Counted from the stretch's first letter, positions 34,111 through 43,130 are shown. The stretch: DNA of 64,000 nucleotides from G963676655 sp963676655 (GCA_963676655.2 CAXXKX010000002.1:1178001-1242000); one strand, 5' to 3'. Notes: generated by a model from the letters alone, not told the origin. A program made the numbers and translations.

Positions 34111-35667
34111 TCAAGCACCCGCGATTCGCGGCATCGGCATGGCTTCGATTCCCATGTCGGCATGGAGGAATTTGAGCAGCAGGTCCTTTTTCAAATCCTG
34201 ACATTCCGGAACGTCCCAGAGGTTTTTCAGTTCGTCCGGGTCCTCCTGCAGATCAAACAACTCGCCATAAGGCTGATTGTAGTAGACAGTAAGCTTGTAG
34301 CGTTTGTCGATATAGGTTTTGAGATTCATCGTGGTCGGGTTGTGACGGTTTTCCACGATCACGTGATCGCGGATCGTCGCTTTTTCGCCGCTCCAGACCG
34401 GCTTTTCGTTCAGACCGGTCATGTAGCGCGGCACCGGCAGTCCGGCAAACGCCAGCATGGTCGGGGCCAGGTCCACGGTTGACTGCAGGGAGTCGGAGAA
34501 CTTATTCTGCGGAACAACGCCCGGCATCGAGACGATCAGCGGTACTTTGACCAGATCCTCGTAATGGTGAATAGCTTTGGCGTTCAAACCGTGATGTCCG
34601 AGGAAATCACCGTGGTCGGTGGTGAAAACGACCAGGGTATCTTCAAGCAAACCAAGTTCTTCAAGTTTATCCAGAATAACGCCGACGTATTTATCCAGCA
34701 TGGTCATCATGCCGTACATGGTGGCGATGTTTTTGGCTTTGACTTCGCGGCTGCTCAGGTGGCATCCTGCGCCGTGCAGGGCGTTTGAACCCTCATCGGT
34801 ACGGTAGCTGTCCCAGTCGGCGTCCGGATCCTGAGTCATCGCGAAGTGCGGCGGCATGTCGTCGAATTCGTTATCAGCCATTTCCGGTACGGTCACTTTG
34901 GCCGGGTCATACATGCTGGCATAGGGTTCCGGGACCATATACTGCGGGTGCGGGTCGAAGAAGCTTGCCCACAGGAAAAAGTTTTCGTTGTTAGACTTGT
35001 ATTCTTCCATAAACTTATTGGTCTGGTCGGCGATCCAGGTGTTGTAGTGGATTTCCTCCGGGATCTCCCAAGCCTGGCCGGGAACGCGTGGTTCATGCGG
35101 GGATTGGGTATAGGCGTCACCTTCGATAGTGTAACATGACGGACTCGCCCGGAAGTAATCGCGCCAGTTGTCATAACCCTTTGCGATCATCCATAACGCG
35201 TAATGCTGGCCGACGTGTGATTCGTCGGTATGGTTACGCGCCAGGGCGTAATCCCGGAATCCGTAGAACGGTTTATCGTAATTTTTCCAGAATTCAAGGT
35301 CGTGCAGATAGGGATACGCTTCAAGCGACGGATATTCTTCGGTCGACAGCAGCGGTTGGAAATGGGCCTTGCCGACCAGTCCGGTGCGGTATCCGGCTTT
35401 GGTGAATTCCTCTCCGACGGTCGGGACGTCTTCCATCATTTTTGTGCCGAGGCTGTAGGCACCGTGCTGGCTTGGATAGGTTCCGGCGATCCAGCTGCAG
35501 CGGGTAGGGGTGCAGGTCGGGTTGACCGTATAGGCCCGGTTGAAATAGGTTCCCATTTTCGCCAGACGGTCAAGGTTCGGGGTTTGGACCTCCGGATTGA
35601 GGAAGCCCATGGTGTACCAGTGCTGCTGGTCGCTGGTTATCAGCAAAACATTCTTTCTATCACACAT
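34111..35667 (-). CDS. Type I (formylglycine) sulfatase
   Basis: A 518-residue sulfatase. The N-terminus holds the metal-binding VLLITSDQQHWYTMG. The catalytic cysteine is C52 in NPTCTPTRCSWIAG (C-x-P-x-R), which must be converted to formylglycine. VFTTDHGDFLGHHG supplies further metal ligands. No signal peptide is present, so it probably acts inside the cell. An ATG lies 15 bases upstream, but GGAG sits correctly only for the ATG at 35667. No maturation enzyme (FGE with its cysteines, or anSME) is in the window. It is divergent from an AraC regulator. Confidence 0.92.
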   Translation of the reverse strand: MCDRKNVLLITSDQQHWYTMGFLNPEVQTPNLDRLAKMGTYFNRAYTVNPTCTPTRCSWIAGTYPSQHGAYSLGTKMMEDVPTVGEEFTKAGYRTGLVGKAHFQPLLSTEEYPSLEAYPYLHDLEFWKNYDKPFYGFRDYALARNHTDESHVGQHYALWMIAKGYDNWRDYFRASPSCYTIEGDAYTQSPHEPRVPGQAWEIPEEIHYNTWIADQTNKFMEEYKSNNENFFLWASFFDPHPQYMVPEPYASMYDPAKVTVPEMADNEFDDMPPHFAMTQDPDADWDSYRTDEGSNALHGAGCHLSSREVKAKNIATMYGMMTMLDKYVGVILDKLEELGLLEDTLVVFTTDHGDFLGHHGLNAKAIHHYEDLVKVPLIVSMPGVVPQNKFSDSLQSTVDLAPTMLAFAGLPVPRYMTGLNEKPVWSGEKATIRDHVIVENRHNPTTMNLKTYIDKRYKLTVYYNQPYGELFDLQEDPDELKNLWDVPECQDLKKDLLLKFLHADMGIEAMPMPRIAGA

Positions 35668-35697
35668 CTTTAATTTCTCCATAAAATATTAATTTAA

Positions 35698-35755
35698 CCA
35701 CGAACAATGAAATGAGCGCGAGCATTGCGCAGGGCAACACACGAAAAAGCACGAA
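35698..35755. repeat. Dispersed CCACGAA/CACGAAA repeat with embedded 19-mer
   Basis: Contains CCACGAA and CACGAAAAAGCACGAAA motifs that recur at 51.3, 55.0 and 58.4 kb. An embedded 19-mer, ATGAGCGCGAGCATTGCGC (35712-35730), recurs inverted at 57520-57538. Confidence 0.6.
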
Positions 35756-35930
35756 ATAAGTTTTTTCTTTTTTTCAGCTTTGCTGAAAAATTTATATTAT
35801 TCCTTATGCTCATTCACGGTATAATCTTGCATATAATTGATATATGGTTAAGTAATATACTGCTTGAAAAATTGCCTGCAACTGATTATATTTGATAATG
35901 TCTGAACAAAATTGATAATGCTGGGTTGAT

Positions 35931-36758
35931 ATGGATACAAACTGGGAACCACCGTTTTTACTTTTTCACGCCGGCCGGGCGCGGGCGACCGACCGGTCCT
36001 ACCGCAATGACTGTCGGAATTCTGACGGGCCGCCGCGCATTTTGATCAAACGTACCATTTCCGGGACCGGCGTCGTTTACGTTCACGGCAAGCGTTTTTT
36101 GATTCCGGCCGGACACGCGATGTTTATCGAGCGTCCCGGCGATTACGTCTATTGCCACGAAGAAGTTGCCGAACCGTGGTGCTTTGAGTTTGTCAGCATG
36201 GCCTTCCGTAATCCGTCCGGTCTGCTGCCGCGTGACTTCGCTGACAATCCGGTGTTCGATCTCCGGGACCAGCCGGAACTTGAGCGGCGCTTGCAGGAAT
36301 TGATCGATATCTGCAACACCCCGGACTATCGGCCTGAACTGAAACATTCTGCTTTGGCCTACAGTTTTTTCCTGTCGTATATCGCGGCCCGGAGTGAAAA
36401 GACCGCCAGGCCGCCTGAAAGCGTGATGCGGTTGCGCAAGATTCTCGAATCAGACCTGGCACAGCCGGTGGAACTGGACAAACTGGCCGCGGAATTCAAA
36501 TGCCGCCCGGAGACGCTGATCCGTAAGTTTTCCGCCAGTTTCGGCGTTACCCCGGTTAAGTTCCGGACGAAGGTCCGGCTTCGCTATGCCTGCCGCCTGC
36601 TGGCGGAGAGCAATCTTTCGATCAAGGAGATCGCCCGGGAATGCGGATTTGATTCCCAGGAATATTTTGCCCGGCAGTTCCGCAAATACATCAAAACCGC
36701 CCCCGGCGCCTATCGTGCCAACCCCGACCCTTTACTCATCACCGGCCTCCAGCTTTGA
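35931..36758 (+). CDS. AraC-family transcriptional regulator
   Basis: A 275-residue regulator. Residues ~1-130 form a cupin-like sensor (GTGVVYVHGKRFLIPAGHAM). The C-terminal ~100 residues hold the AraC double helix-turn-helix (ELDKLAAEFKCRPETLIRKF; IKEIARECGFDSQEYFARQF) and the closing FRKYIKTAPGAYR. It is transcribed away from the sulfatase gene across a 263-base spacer, the usual arrangement for a dedicated activator, so it probably controls desulfation genes. Confidence 0.88.
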   Translation: MDTNWEPPFLLFHAGRARATDRSYRNDCRNSDGPPRILIKRTISGTGVVYVHGKRFLIPAGHAMFIERPGDYVYCHEEVAEPWCFEFVSMAFRNPSGLLPRDFADNPVFDLRDQPELERRLQELIDICNTPDYRPELKHSALAYSFFLSYIAARSEKTARPPESVMRLRKILESDLAQPVELDKLAAEFKCRPETLIRKFSASFGVTPVKFRTKVRLRYACRLLAESNLSIKEIARECGFDSQEYFARQFRKYIKTAPGAYRANPDPLLITGLQL

Positions 36759-37119
36759 TTGCCCGTACGACGGACGGCGTTAGTACCGCTTCAAACTCCA
36801 GTCGCTAAGGCTCTTTAGGGAAGCGGAAGTTAAGTATATCGGGTTTAATACCCCGCTTTTTGGAGCGCTTTTGATAAATAATTTTTGCAAAGCTTTTTTA
36901 AAAGCCACTCCAATACCTCGTATGTTTGCATCGAAGTAGTTTATTCTCGATGTATTCATTAAAGTCGGCATTCAGAGAAACTTTTCATTCTCTCAACTTG
37001 AGTTGAATGTAAATTTGCATTCTAAACAACCTGCGATATAGTAAAAATCCCTTATTCTTTTAAGATAAAAGGAACGGGGAATAAAAAATCACAACTTGTA
37101 TATAAAGAGGTAAATCACA
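36759..37119. other. Intergenic spacer with imperfect inverted repeat
   Basis: About 360 bases with no gene. An imperfect inverted repeat spans about 36859-36913 (TTGGAGCGCTTTT against AAAAGCCACTCCAA). The AT-rich right end should hold the promoter of the esterase gene. Confidence 0.4.
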
Positions 37120-37920
37120 ATGAAAATCTCAAGGAAAGCTTTGTTTTACTTAGCGGTAATTTTGCTGTTCAATCTGAATAATATTGCTTTAGCAGATAAA
37201 CCGGAGGCTTTAAAAAAAGACAAATTCTACTTATTTCTGCTGGTTGGACAGTCAAATATGGCTGGTCGGGGCAAAGTTCAGGCTCAAGACAAAGTTCCAG
37301 TAGATAGAGTTTTGTCTCTGAACAAGGCCGGGAAGTGGGTTCCGGCAATTGATCCGATTCATTTTGACAAAAAGGCTGCTGGAGTTGGTCCTGGCAGGAC
37401 TTTCGGTATTCTTGCCGCCAAACAATATCCGGGGGTTACGATTGGCTTGATTCCATGTGCCTGCGGCGGTTCTGCAATCAGTCAATGGACTCCCGGCGCG
37501 TACCATAAGCAAACTAAAAGCAAGCCTTATGATGATGCTGTAAAGCGTGCAAAACTTGCGATGAAAGACGGGATACTCAAAGGAATTCTCTGGCATCAGG
37601 GAGAAGGTGATTGCCGGCCTGAAAGAGCAGCTGTTTATGAAAAGAATTTGACAGAATTGATTGCGTGTTTCAGAAAGGAATTAAACGCTCCTGATGTCCC
37701 GTTTGTCATTGGTCAACTTGGAAAGTTCAAAACATGGAGTTCCGCTCGCCAGGCTGTTGACCAGGCACAAAAAGATGTTGCTGCGAAAGTGAAAAACACC
37801 GCGTTCGTAAAAGCAGATGGTTTGATCTCAAAGCCGGATAAGGTTCATTTTAATGCCGCATCACAGAGAGAATTTGGTAAACGCTATTTCGAGGCCTATT
37901 TGAAACTTGTAACTCCGTGA
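37120..37920 (+). CDS. Secreted sialate O-acetylesterase-like (SASA) protein
   Basis: A 266-residue exported esterase (signal about residues 1-26, ALFYLAVILLFNLNNIALA). It is a SASA-domain SGNH-like hydrolase. The nucleophile block is FLLVGQSNMAGRG, GLIPCACGGSAISQW gives the oxyanion glycine, ILWHQGEGDC is a conserved block, and the Asp/His pair is at KPDKVHFNAASQ. Such enzymes remove acetyl groups from sialic acids or plant polysaccharides. An AGAGG ribosome-binding site precedes it. It lies downstream of the AraC gene and near the sulfatase, suggesting joint trimming of decorated glycans. Confidence 0.88.
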   Translation: MKISRKALFYLAVILLFNLNNIALADKPEALKKDKFYLFLLVGQSNMAGRGKVQAQDKVPVDRVLSLNKAGKWVPAIDPIHFDKKAAGVGPGRTFGILAAKQYPGVTIGLIPCACGGSAISQWTPGAYHKQTKSKPYDDAVKRAKLAMKDGILKGILWHQGEGDCRPERAAVYEKNLTELIACFRKELNAPDVPFVIGQLGKFKTWSSARQAVDQAQKDVAAKVKNTAFVKADGLISKPDKVHFNAASQREFGKRYFEAYLKLVTP

Positions 37921-37990
37921 TGAGTGATGAGTGATGAGTTGTGAGTGATGAGTTGTGAGTGATGAGTGACCAATGATAAGTGATGACTGG
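37919..37990. repeat. GTGATGA heptamer microsatellite
   Basis: About nine tandem 7-mers (GAGTGAT with GAGTTGT variants) begin at the esterase stop codon, the longest heptamer array in the window. Confidence 0.85.
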
Positions 37991-38184
37991 TGAAGGGGAT
38001 TTTTAATTGCCGCTTCGCTCCGGCTTTGAATTATTTTTAGTGCAAAATGTTTTTTGCTAACATTGTTTGCTTTTGTCTGTTATACTGATTATAATAGAAA
38101 CATGTCATTCATTTCTCAAAAAGAATCAAACCTCATTTACGGAAATCGACCTTTCGCGATAAAATAATCAGGACGAATGTCCAT

Positions 38185-38251
38185 GGAGGGCGAGTGTCCC
38201 ACGAGCCGCCCGTCTGCGCGGCATGTCCGGCTCAATAGAGTTTCGCCCTCC
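38185..38251. repeat. Solo copy of the 67-base palindromic (REP-like) element
   Basis: Outer arms GGAGGGCGA and TCGCCCTCC enclose inner arms GAGCCG and CGGCTC. It is the same element as the four full copies at 53.5-53.9 kb, with a few substitutions (TGTCCCACGAG in place of AGTCCCTCGAG). Confidence 0.85.
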
Positions 38252-38432
38252 AAATATGAATTACAAGCCGATAGTCTTCTAATAAATGCATTTTTCAGTG
38301 ATTTATATATATATTTATCTTCGAGAAAAGACTGATCGGTAACGCTATATATTTGAATTTGATGAAAAAATATCATACCGGGGCTTGAAAAAACGACATG
38401 TTCTATCTATTGTCATTATATGGATAAACATT

Positions 38433-38460
38433 CTTAATTCGTAATTCGTAATTTCTAATT
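38433..38460. repeat. AATTCGT heptamer microsatellite
   Basis: Three to four tandem 7-mers (TAATTCG, TAATTTC, TAATTCT) end directly at the hairpin before nqrB. Confidence 0.7.
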
Positions 38461-38477
38461 CTTATGCATAGCATAAG
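38461..38477 (+). promoter_or_regulatory. Hairpin abutting the nqrB ribosome-binding site
   Basis: CTTATGC, loop ATA, GCATAAG forms a perfect 7-pair stem ending one base before the AAGGA ribosome-binding site (38479-38483). It could stabilise the mRNA or modulate initiation. Confidence 0.4.
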
Positions 38478-38489
38478 CAAGGATCGTCA

Positions 38490-39428
38490 GTGAGTGGACA
38501 GGGAATAATCAAGGCTCAGAAACCGATGAATCAGGTTTTGTACGCTCTGGCGCCGGCGGCGCTGGCGTCGATCTATTTTTTCGGCTGGCGCAGTCTGGTC
38601 ATGCTGGTCGTGGTCAATTGCTTCGCTTTTCTCAGTGAATACTGTTTTGCCAAATACTACAAGAATCAGGTGACCGCGGCGGTCTTTGTGACCGGTTCGC
38701 TCTTCGCATTGTCGCTGCCGCCGGACCTGCCGTACTGGATGGCGGTGGTCGGAATCGTTTTCGGCGTGGTCTTCGGTAAAATGGTCTTCGGCGGCTTCGG
38801 CAAAAATATCTTCAATCCGGCGATTGCCGGACGCGCTTTTATCTATATTAACTTTACCACCCAGATGAACGGACGCTGGTTTGAGCCGGTAGCCGGCAAA
38901 CTCGGCGGTTTGACTCATTACATGATTAATATCGACGCCGTTTGTTCCGCAACGCCGATGCAGGTTATGAAAACGGGAGGACAGGTGCCGTGGCTGGATC
39001 TGCTGCTGGGCAATACCGCCGGGTGCTTCGGCGAAACCAGCGCGTTGCTGCTTCTTCTTGGCGGCGCGTATCTCCTCTGGAAAAAGGTTGCCAATTACCG
39101 CCTGATCGTATCCTGTCTGGTCGCGTTTCTGGTTTTGCAGGGCGGCCTTTGGTTCGGCGGAGTGAAAGAGGCGATCCCGCCGTTACAGGCTTTATTCAGC
39201 GGCGGTTTTATGCTGGGATTGATCTTTATGGTAACCGAACCGGTGAGCGCGCCTAAGACCAATCAGGGACGCTGGATCTACGGTGCTTTGATCGGCGTGC
39301 TGACCGTTCTGATCCGGACTTTTTCGATCTGGCCCGAAGGGATGATGTTCGCGATCCTTATCGGCAATATGTTTGCGCCGTTAACCGATTTCTATGTCAA
39401 AGAATTTACCAGCGGTAAAAAGAAATGA
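38490..39428 (+). CDS. nqrB: Na+-translocating NADH:quinone reductase subunit B
   Basis: A 312-residue integral membrane protein of the NqrB/RnfD family with about eight hydrophobic segments. GKNIFNPAIAGRAFIYINF is a conserved block. The FMN-attachment motif is in DAVCSATPMQ, where the Thr carries FMN by a phosphoester. It is shorter than typical NqrB (~410 residues) and nearer RnfD length. The downstream nqrF gene (ferredoxin plus flavin domains) is specific to Na+-NQR, so I call it NqrB. It starts with GTG after AAGGA and overlaps nqrC by ATGA. No nqrA lies upstream. Confidence 0.82.
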   Translation: MSGQGIIKAQKPMNQVLYALAPAALASIYFFGWRSLVMLVVVNCFAFLSEYCFAKYYKNQVTAAVFVTGSLFALSLPPDLPYWMAVVGIVFGVVFGKMVFGGFGKNIFNPAIAGRAFIYINFTTQMNGRWFEPVAGKLGGLTHYMINIDAVCSATPMQVMKTGGQVPWLDLLLGNTAGCFGETSALLLLLGGAYLLWKKVANYRLIVSCLVAFLVLQGGLWFGGVKEAIPPLQALFSGGFMLGLIFMVTEPVSAPKTNQGRWIYGALIGVLTVLIRTFSIWPEGMMFAILIGNMFAPLTDFYVKEFTSGKKK

Positions 39429-40015
39429 AGAAAAGTAAACTCCAGGAAGCGTTGTATACGATCATCTTTATGGTGGTTATGACCGCGATATGTGTCGGCG
39501 GCGTTTCGTTTGTTTACCAGAAAAGCAAAGCCCGGATAACTCTGAATGAAGAGATGTTTTTACGTAAAGCGGTTTTACAGGCTGCCGATATCCTGCCTGA
39601 AAAAGCCGATGCTAAAAAGGTTTCACAGGTATTTGACGAACGGGTGAAAAAAGAAAAGGAATATTATCTGGTCAATAACGGTAATTATGTTTTTCCGGTA
39701 ACCGGGACCGGGCTTTGGGGTAAGATCGATGCGGTTGTCGGGGTGAAGAAAGACGGCAAATCCCTGACCGGGATCAGTTTTACTCAGAATAATGAAACTC
39801 CGGGCCTGGGCGCCAGGATTACCGAATCATGGTTCTGCAACCAGTTCAAAGGCAAGACCGGTCCCATGAGCTTTGTGGCCGAAGGCACCAAATCAGATAA
39901 ATCCGACCAGTTTGACGCGATCACCGGCGCGACGATAACCACTCGTGCTGTTCAGAGTATGGTCAATAAAACTTTGAAGGAAGCTCCGGATGTTTTGAAC
40001 GGAGGTAAAAAATGA
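39425..40015 (+). CDS. nqrC: Na+-NQR subunit C (FMN-binding)
   Basis: A 196-residue protein: one N-terminal membrane helix (TIIFMVVMTAICVGGVSFVY) and a periplasmic FMN-binding domain. The covalent FMN site is the final Thr of DAITGATITTRAV. LWGKIDAVVGVKKDGKS and NNETPGLGARIT are family blocks. It carries electrons between the membrane subunits of the sodium pump. Overlaps with nqrB and nqrD (ATGA) point to strict co-translation. NqrC is usually about 250 residues, so this is a short version. Confidence 0.88.
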   Translation: MKKSKLQEALYTIIFMVVMTAICVGGVSFVYQKSKARITLNEEMFLRKAVLQAADILPEKADAKKVSQVFDERVKKEKEYYLVNNGNYVFPVTGTGLWGKIDAVVGVKKDGKSLTGISFTQNNETPGLGARITESWFCNQFKGKTGPMSFVAEGTKSDKSDQFDAITGATITTRAVQSMVNKTLKEAPDVLNGGKK

Positions 40016-40635
40016 GCAAAGATAAACCCAAAGAAATTATGGTCAACGGCTTGTTCAAGAACAACCCGATCCTGATTCAGGTACTCGGGATATGTTCGAC
40101 GCTGGCGGTGACCAACGTGCTGAAAAACACCGTGGTTATGGGCGTGGCGATGATCTTTGTCTGCGGTTTTTCCAGTTTTACGGTGTCTTTGCTGCGTAAA
40201 CTGATTCCGTCACGGGTACGCATGATGGCGGAAATCCTGATAATCGCCACCGGGGTTATTCTGGTGGACATCGTATTGAAAGCGCATCTGCCGGACATCT
40301 CCAAACAGCTCGGCCCGTATGTCGGTTTGATCATAACCAACTGTATTGTCATGGGGCGGTGCGAGGCCTATGCATTGTCGAATCCGCCCCTGCAATCCGG
40401 CCTGGACGGGATTGCCAACGCCAGCGGCTACGCGCTCGTACTGGTGGTTATCGCCACAGTCCGGGAACTGCTTGGTTCAGGGTCGTTATGGGGCGTACAG
40501 ATCCTTGGCGACTGGTGGACCAACTGGTCGGTTATGGTTATGGCTCCCGGCGGTTTTTTCGTGCTGGCGGTGCTGCTGTGGATCGTCAAAGGGATTTTTG
40601 ACAAGGAACCGGAAAAGAAGGAGGCTAAATCATGA
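40012..40635 (+). CDS. nqrD: Na+-NQR subunit D
   Basis: A 207-residue integral membrane protein of the NqrD/RnfE family with about six helices. Conserved blocks include NPILIQVLGICSTLAVTN, VGLIITNCIVMGRCEAYAL and TVRELLGSGSLWG. Each of NqrD and NqrE supplies cysteines to an intramembrane iron-sulfur centre between them; the NCIVMGRCEA cysteine pair is consistent. Overlaps both neighbours by four bases. Confidence 0.92.
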   Translation: MSKDKPKEIMVNGLFKNNPILIQVLGICSTLAVTNVLKNTVVMGVAMIFVCGFSSFTVSLLRKLIPSRVRMMAEILIIATGVILVDIVLKAHLPDISKQLGPYVGLIITNCIVMGRCEAYALSNPPLQSGLDGIANASGYALVLVVIATVRELLGSGSLWGVQILGDWWTNWSVMVMAPGGFFVLAVLLWIVKGIFDKEPEKKEAKS

Positions 40636-41225
40636 ATGAAACAATTCTCTCATATTTTGCGATTTTCTTTTCCGCGATCTTCACCCAGAATGTCCTGTTG
40701 ACCTATTATCTCGGGATGTGCCCGTTCCTCGGCGCGTCGCGAGAAGTCAAGACCGCGGTCGGGCTCGGCGCGGCGGTTACGCTGGTGATGACGGTGTCCA
40801 CCGCTTTATGCTGGCTGGTTTACTGGCAGATGCTGGTCCCGTTCGGGCTGGAGCATTTGCGGTTCATTATTTTTATCATCGTCATTGCCGCCTTTGTTCA
40901 GGTGGCGGAGATCACAATCGAACGGGTATCGGAAAAGCTCTATAAGGCGCTGGGGATATTCCTGCCGCTGATCACGGTTAACTGCGCGATATTGGGCGTG
41001 TGTTTGTTTATGGTCATTCGTGAATACGCTTTTGTCAAAACCTGTTTTTACGGTTTGGGCAGCGGCCTCGGCTGGATGCTGGCGATTATGGCGATGGCCG
41101 GGATTCGTCAGAAGATGTCCAATGCCAATGTTCCCGGACCGTTGGCCGGGACCGGGATTTCGTTGATAATCGCCGGTATCATGGCAATCGCGTTCATGGG
41201 GCTTTCCGGCGTGATCAAGGGCTGA
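40632..41225 (+). CDS. nqrE: Na+-NQR subunit E
   Basis: A 197-residue membrane protein of the NqrE/RnfA family. Conserved features are FFSAIFTQNVLLTYYLGMCP near the start, LITVNCAILGVCLFM with its cysteines, and GSGLGWMLAIMAMAGIRQKM near the end. With NqrD it forms the inverted-topology core of the sodium pump. Between it and nqrF lies a ~200-base gap containing a triple-hairpin repeat, unlike the overlaps upstream. Confidence 0.93.
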   Translation: MNETILSYFAIFFSAIFTQNVLLTYYLGMCPFLGASREVKTAVGLGAAVTLVMTVSTALCWLVYWQMLVPFGLEHLRFIIFIIVIAAFVQVAEITIERVSEKLYKALGIFLPLITVNCAILGVCLFMVIREYAFVKTCFYGLGSGLGWMLAIMAMAGIRQKMSNANVPGPLAGTGISLIIAGIMAIAFMGLSGVIKG

Positions 41226-41240
41226 TAGCAAGTATTGAAT

Positions 41241-41350
41241 AGCGCTGAAAGCGCGTCACATAACAGCAGCCCGGGGTGATTGAGCGTAGCGATTGAACCC
41301 CGGGAGCAGTTAAAAAATATTAAAAGCCCTGAATGGGCGACATATAGAGC
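41241..41350. repeat. Triple-hairpin dispersed repeat between nqrE and nqrF
   Basis: Three consecutive palindromes: GCGCTGAAAGCGC near 41242-41254; CCCGGGGT (41270-41277) pairing with ACCCCGGG (41297-41304); and GCCCTGAATGGGC near 41336-41348. This layout is seen in repeats common in related phyla. It splits the otherwise overlapping nqr genes. Confidence 0.65.
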
Positions 41351-41425
41351 AAGGTACTTATCAGCCGGAGTAATAAAGGATTCCCGTCAGGGAAATAACA
41401 ATATAAAGTTTTGGAACAAATATTT

Positions 41426-42529
41426 ATGCAGGAAGTTTTAACAGCCGTCGCGGTATGTTGCGGAATTACCGCCGGATTAACTCTGATAATCCTGATCTTC
41501 AACGCGACAATCGGGAATTACGGCGAGTGCGAACTTGACATTAACGACGGTTCAAAGAAACTGAAGGTCGAGGGCGGTTCGTCATTGCTTTCCTCGTTGA
41601 ATGCGGAAGGTATTTTTATTCCGTCCGCCTGCGGCGGCAAAGGCTCCTGCGGGTTGTGCAAACTCAAGGTTCACGAAGGGGCAGGGGAGGCATTGCCGAC
41701 GGAAATCCCCTGGCTCACGAAGGAGGAACTGGCGGCGAACGTTCGTTTGAGTTGTCAGGTGAAGGTAAAAAACGATTTGAAGATTGAGATTCCGGAAGAA
41801 TATTTCCTTATCAAAGAATTTCAGGGCAAAGTAACTTCGATCCGGGATCTGACCCATGACATTAAAGAAGTGGTTGTAACCTTGCTTGATCCCTCGGAGG
41901 TCGACTTCCGGGCCGGACAGTTTATGCAGATCAAAGTGCCGGAATACGAACTCAGTTCCGAAGAGGTCTATCGGGCTTATTCGATATCATCTCAACCGTC
42001 CGAGCATAACAAAGTTGAATTTGAGATCCGCCTGGTCCCCAATGGGATTTGTACCACATACGTACATAAATACCTGAAGGAGGGCGACAAAATCACCATT
42101 AACGGTCCGTACGGCGAATTCTTTTTGCGGGATACGGAACGCGAGGTCGTCTGTATTGCCGGCGGTTCCGGTATGGCGCCGATAAAATCCATTCTGCTGG
42201 ACATGAAAGACAATGGCATCAACCGCAAAACCCGCTACTTTTTCGGAGCAACTTCTAAAAAAGACCTGTTTCTGCTTGATGAGATGAAGCAGCTTGAACA
42301 GGATTTACCCGATTTTACATTCATTCCGGCGTTATCCAGCCCGGAGCCGGAAGATCAATGGGAAGGGGAATCCGGCCTGATAACCAAGGTGTTGGAGAAA
42401 CATCTGGAAAACGGCGACAATGTCGAGGCATATTTGTGCGGCAGTCCGGGGATGATCAATGCCTGTATCAAGGTTCTGACGGATAAAGGTGTTCCGGAAG
42501 AACTGATTTACTACGATAAATTTGCGTAA
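41426..42529 (+). CDS. nqrF: Na+-NQR subunit F (NADH dehydrogenase module)
   Basis: A 367-residue NqrF: one N-terminal membrane helix and a 2Fe-2S ferredoxin domain whose cysteines are in SACGGKGSCGLCKLKV and RLSCQVK. A ferredoxin-reductase part follows, binding FAD (EVYRAYSISSQP) and NADH (VVCIAGGSGMAPIKSIL, AYLCGSPGMINA). It oxidises NADH and passes electrons to the 2Fe-2S centre, starting the pump. A TTG start at 41411 is possible; the ATG at 41426 is better placed for GGAAC. It lies 11 bases before a conserved unknown gene. Confidence 0.93.
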   Translation: MQEVLTAVAVCCGITAGLTLIILIFNATIGNYGECELDINDGSKKLKVEGGSSLLSSLNAEGIFIPSACGGKGSCGLCKLKVHEGAGEALPTEIPWLTKEELAANVRLSCQVKVKNDLKIEIPEEYFLIKEFQGKVTSIRDLTHDIKEVVVTLLDPSEVDFRAGQFMQIKVPEYELSSEEVYRAYSISSQPSEHNKVEFEIRLVPNGICTTYVHKYLKEGDKITINGPYGEFFLRDTEREVVCIAGGSGMAPIKSILLDMKDNGINRKTRYFFGATSKKDLFLLDEMKQLEQDLPDFTFIPALSSPEPEDQWEGESGLITKVLEKHLENGDNVEAYLCGSPGMINACIKVLTDKGVPEELIYYDKFA

Positions 42530-42540
42530 GGAAACATATC

Positions 42541-42996
42541 ATGAAACTTTCACCGGAAATGAAGAAGATCACCGCGAACATGCAGCCGGGCGTGATCACC
42601 GTCAACGGCTTTCTCGGTGATGACCATCGTGATCTGGTCCAGATTCTCGACGAAGACGACAACACTGTAAAAAAACTGGGCCTGACGCACCAGCAGATTG
42701 CCGCGAAAATGCGGGAACTGCGGGATAAAGGCGAGGCCGGGTTGGATGAATTTATCAAGATTCCACCGCATTTTGCGGTTAGGGTGGCTACGGTCCGCGG
42801 CGGCATCCGCTGTCCGTTTGAGGATAAAGGTTTGATCCCGAAATCAAACATTACGGTTCGCAATCTTGAAACCGGAGAAGATATTACTTATACCGATTTG
42901 TGCATTCATTTTATTGAAAAGCACGGCTTTTATCAAGGCAAGTCATCGCTTTACCGTAACTCTCCCGAGAAAATTGTCCGGGTTCTTGAAATCTAA
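42541..42996 (+). CDS. Conserved protein of unknown function, nqr-linked
   Basis: I do not recognise a family. The 151-residue soluble protein begins MKLSPEMKKITANMQPGVIT and contains GFLGDDHRDLVQILDEDD, a charged helix (HQQIAAKMRELRDKGEAGLD), RGGIRCPFEDKGLIPKSN and TYTDLCIHFIEKHGFYQG. It has no signal peptide or membrane segment. It starts 11 bases after nqrF, so it probably shares its transcript and may affect pump assembly or be a rider. One Cys precedes PF, another is in DLCIHF. Confidence 0.6.
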   Translation: MKLSPEMKKITANMQPGVITVNGFLGDDHRDLVQILDEDDNTVKKLGLTHQQIAAKMRELRDKGEAGLDEFIKIPPHFAVRVATVRGGIRCPFEDKGLIPKSNITVRNLETGEDITYTDLCIHFIEKHGFYQGKSSLYRNSPEKIVRVLEI

Positions 42997-43130
42997 TAGT
43001 GCGATTTATTGATTTTTTGTTTACTTAAGTATCTTGTTTATATTTACTTATGGCTAAATTAAAATCAAACGTAATAATTATTATGAAATATCGCAGGCTT
43101 ATTTTTTTCTGCAAAAAAACTTGAAAATAT

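Larger units (their letters stand above)
37991..38489. other. Intergenic spacer before nqrB
   Basis: No gene is apparent. It holds one isolated 67-base hairpin element (38185-38251), a heptamer array (38433-38460) and a short hairpin just before the nqrB ribosome-binding site. Confidence 0.5.

Noticed and set aside
38490..41225. Rnf complex instead of Na+-NQR
   Set aside because: NqrB/C/D/E and Rnf D/G/E/A are homologous, but nqrF with ferredoxin plus FAD/NADH domains is specific to Na+-NQR, and no rnfB or rnfC is present.
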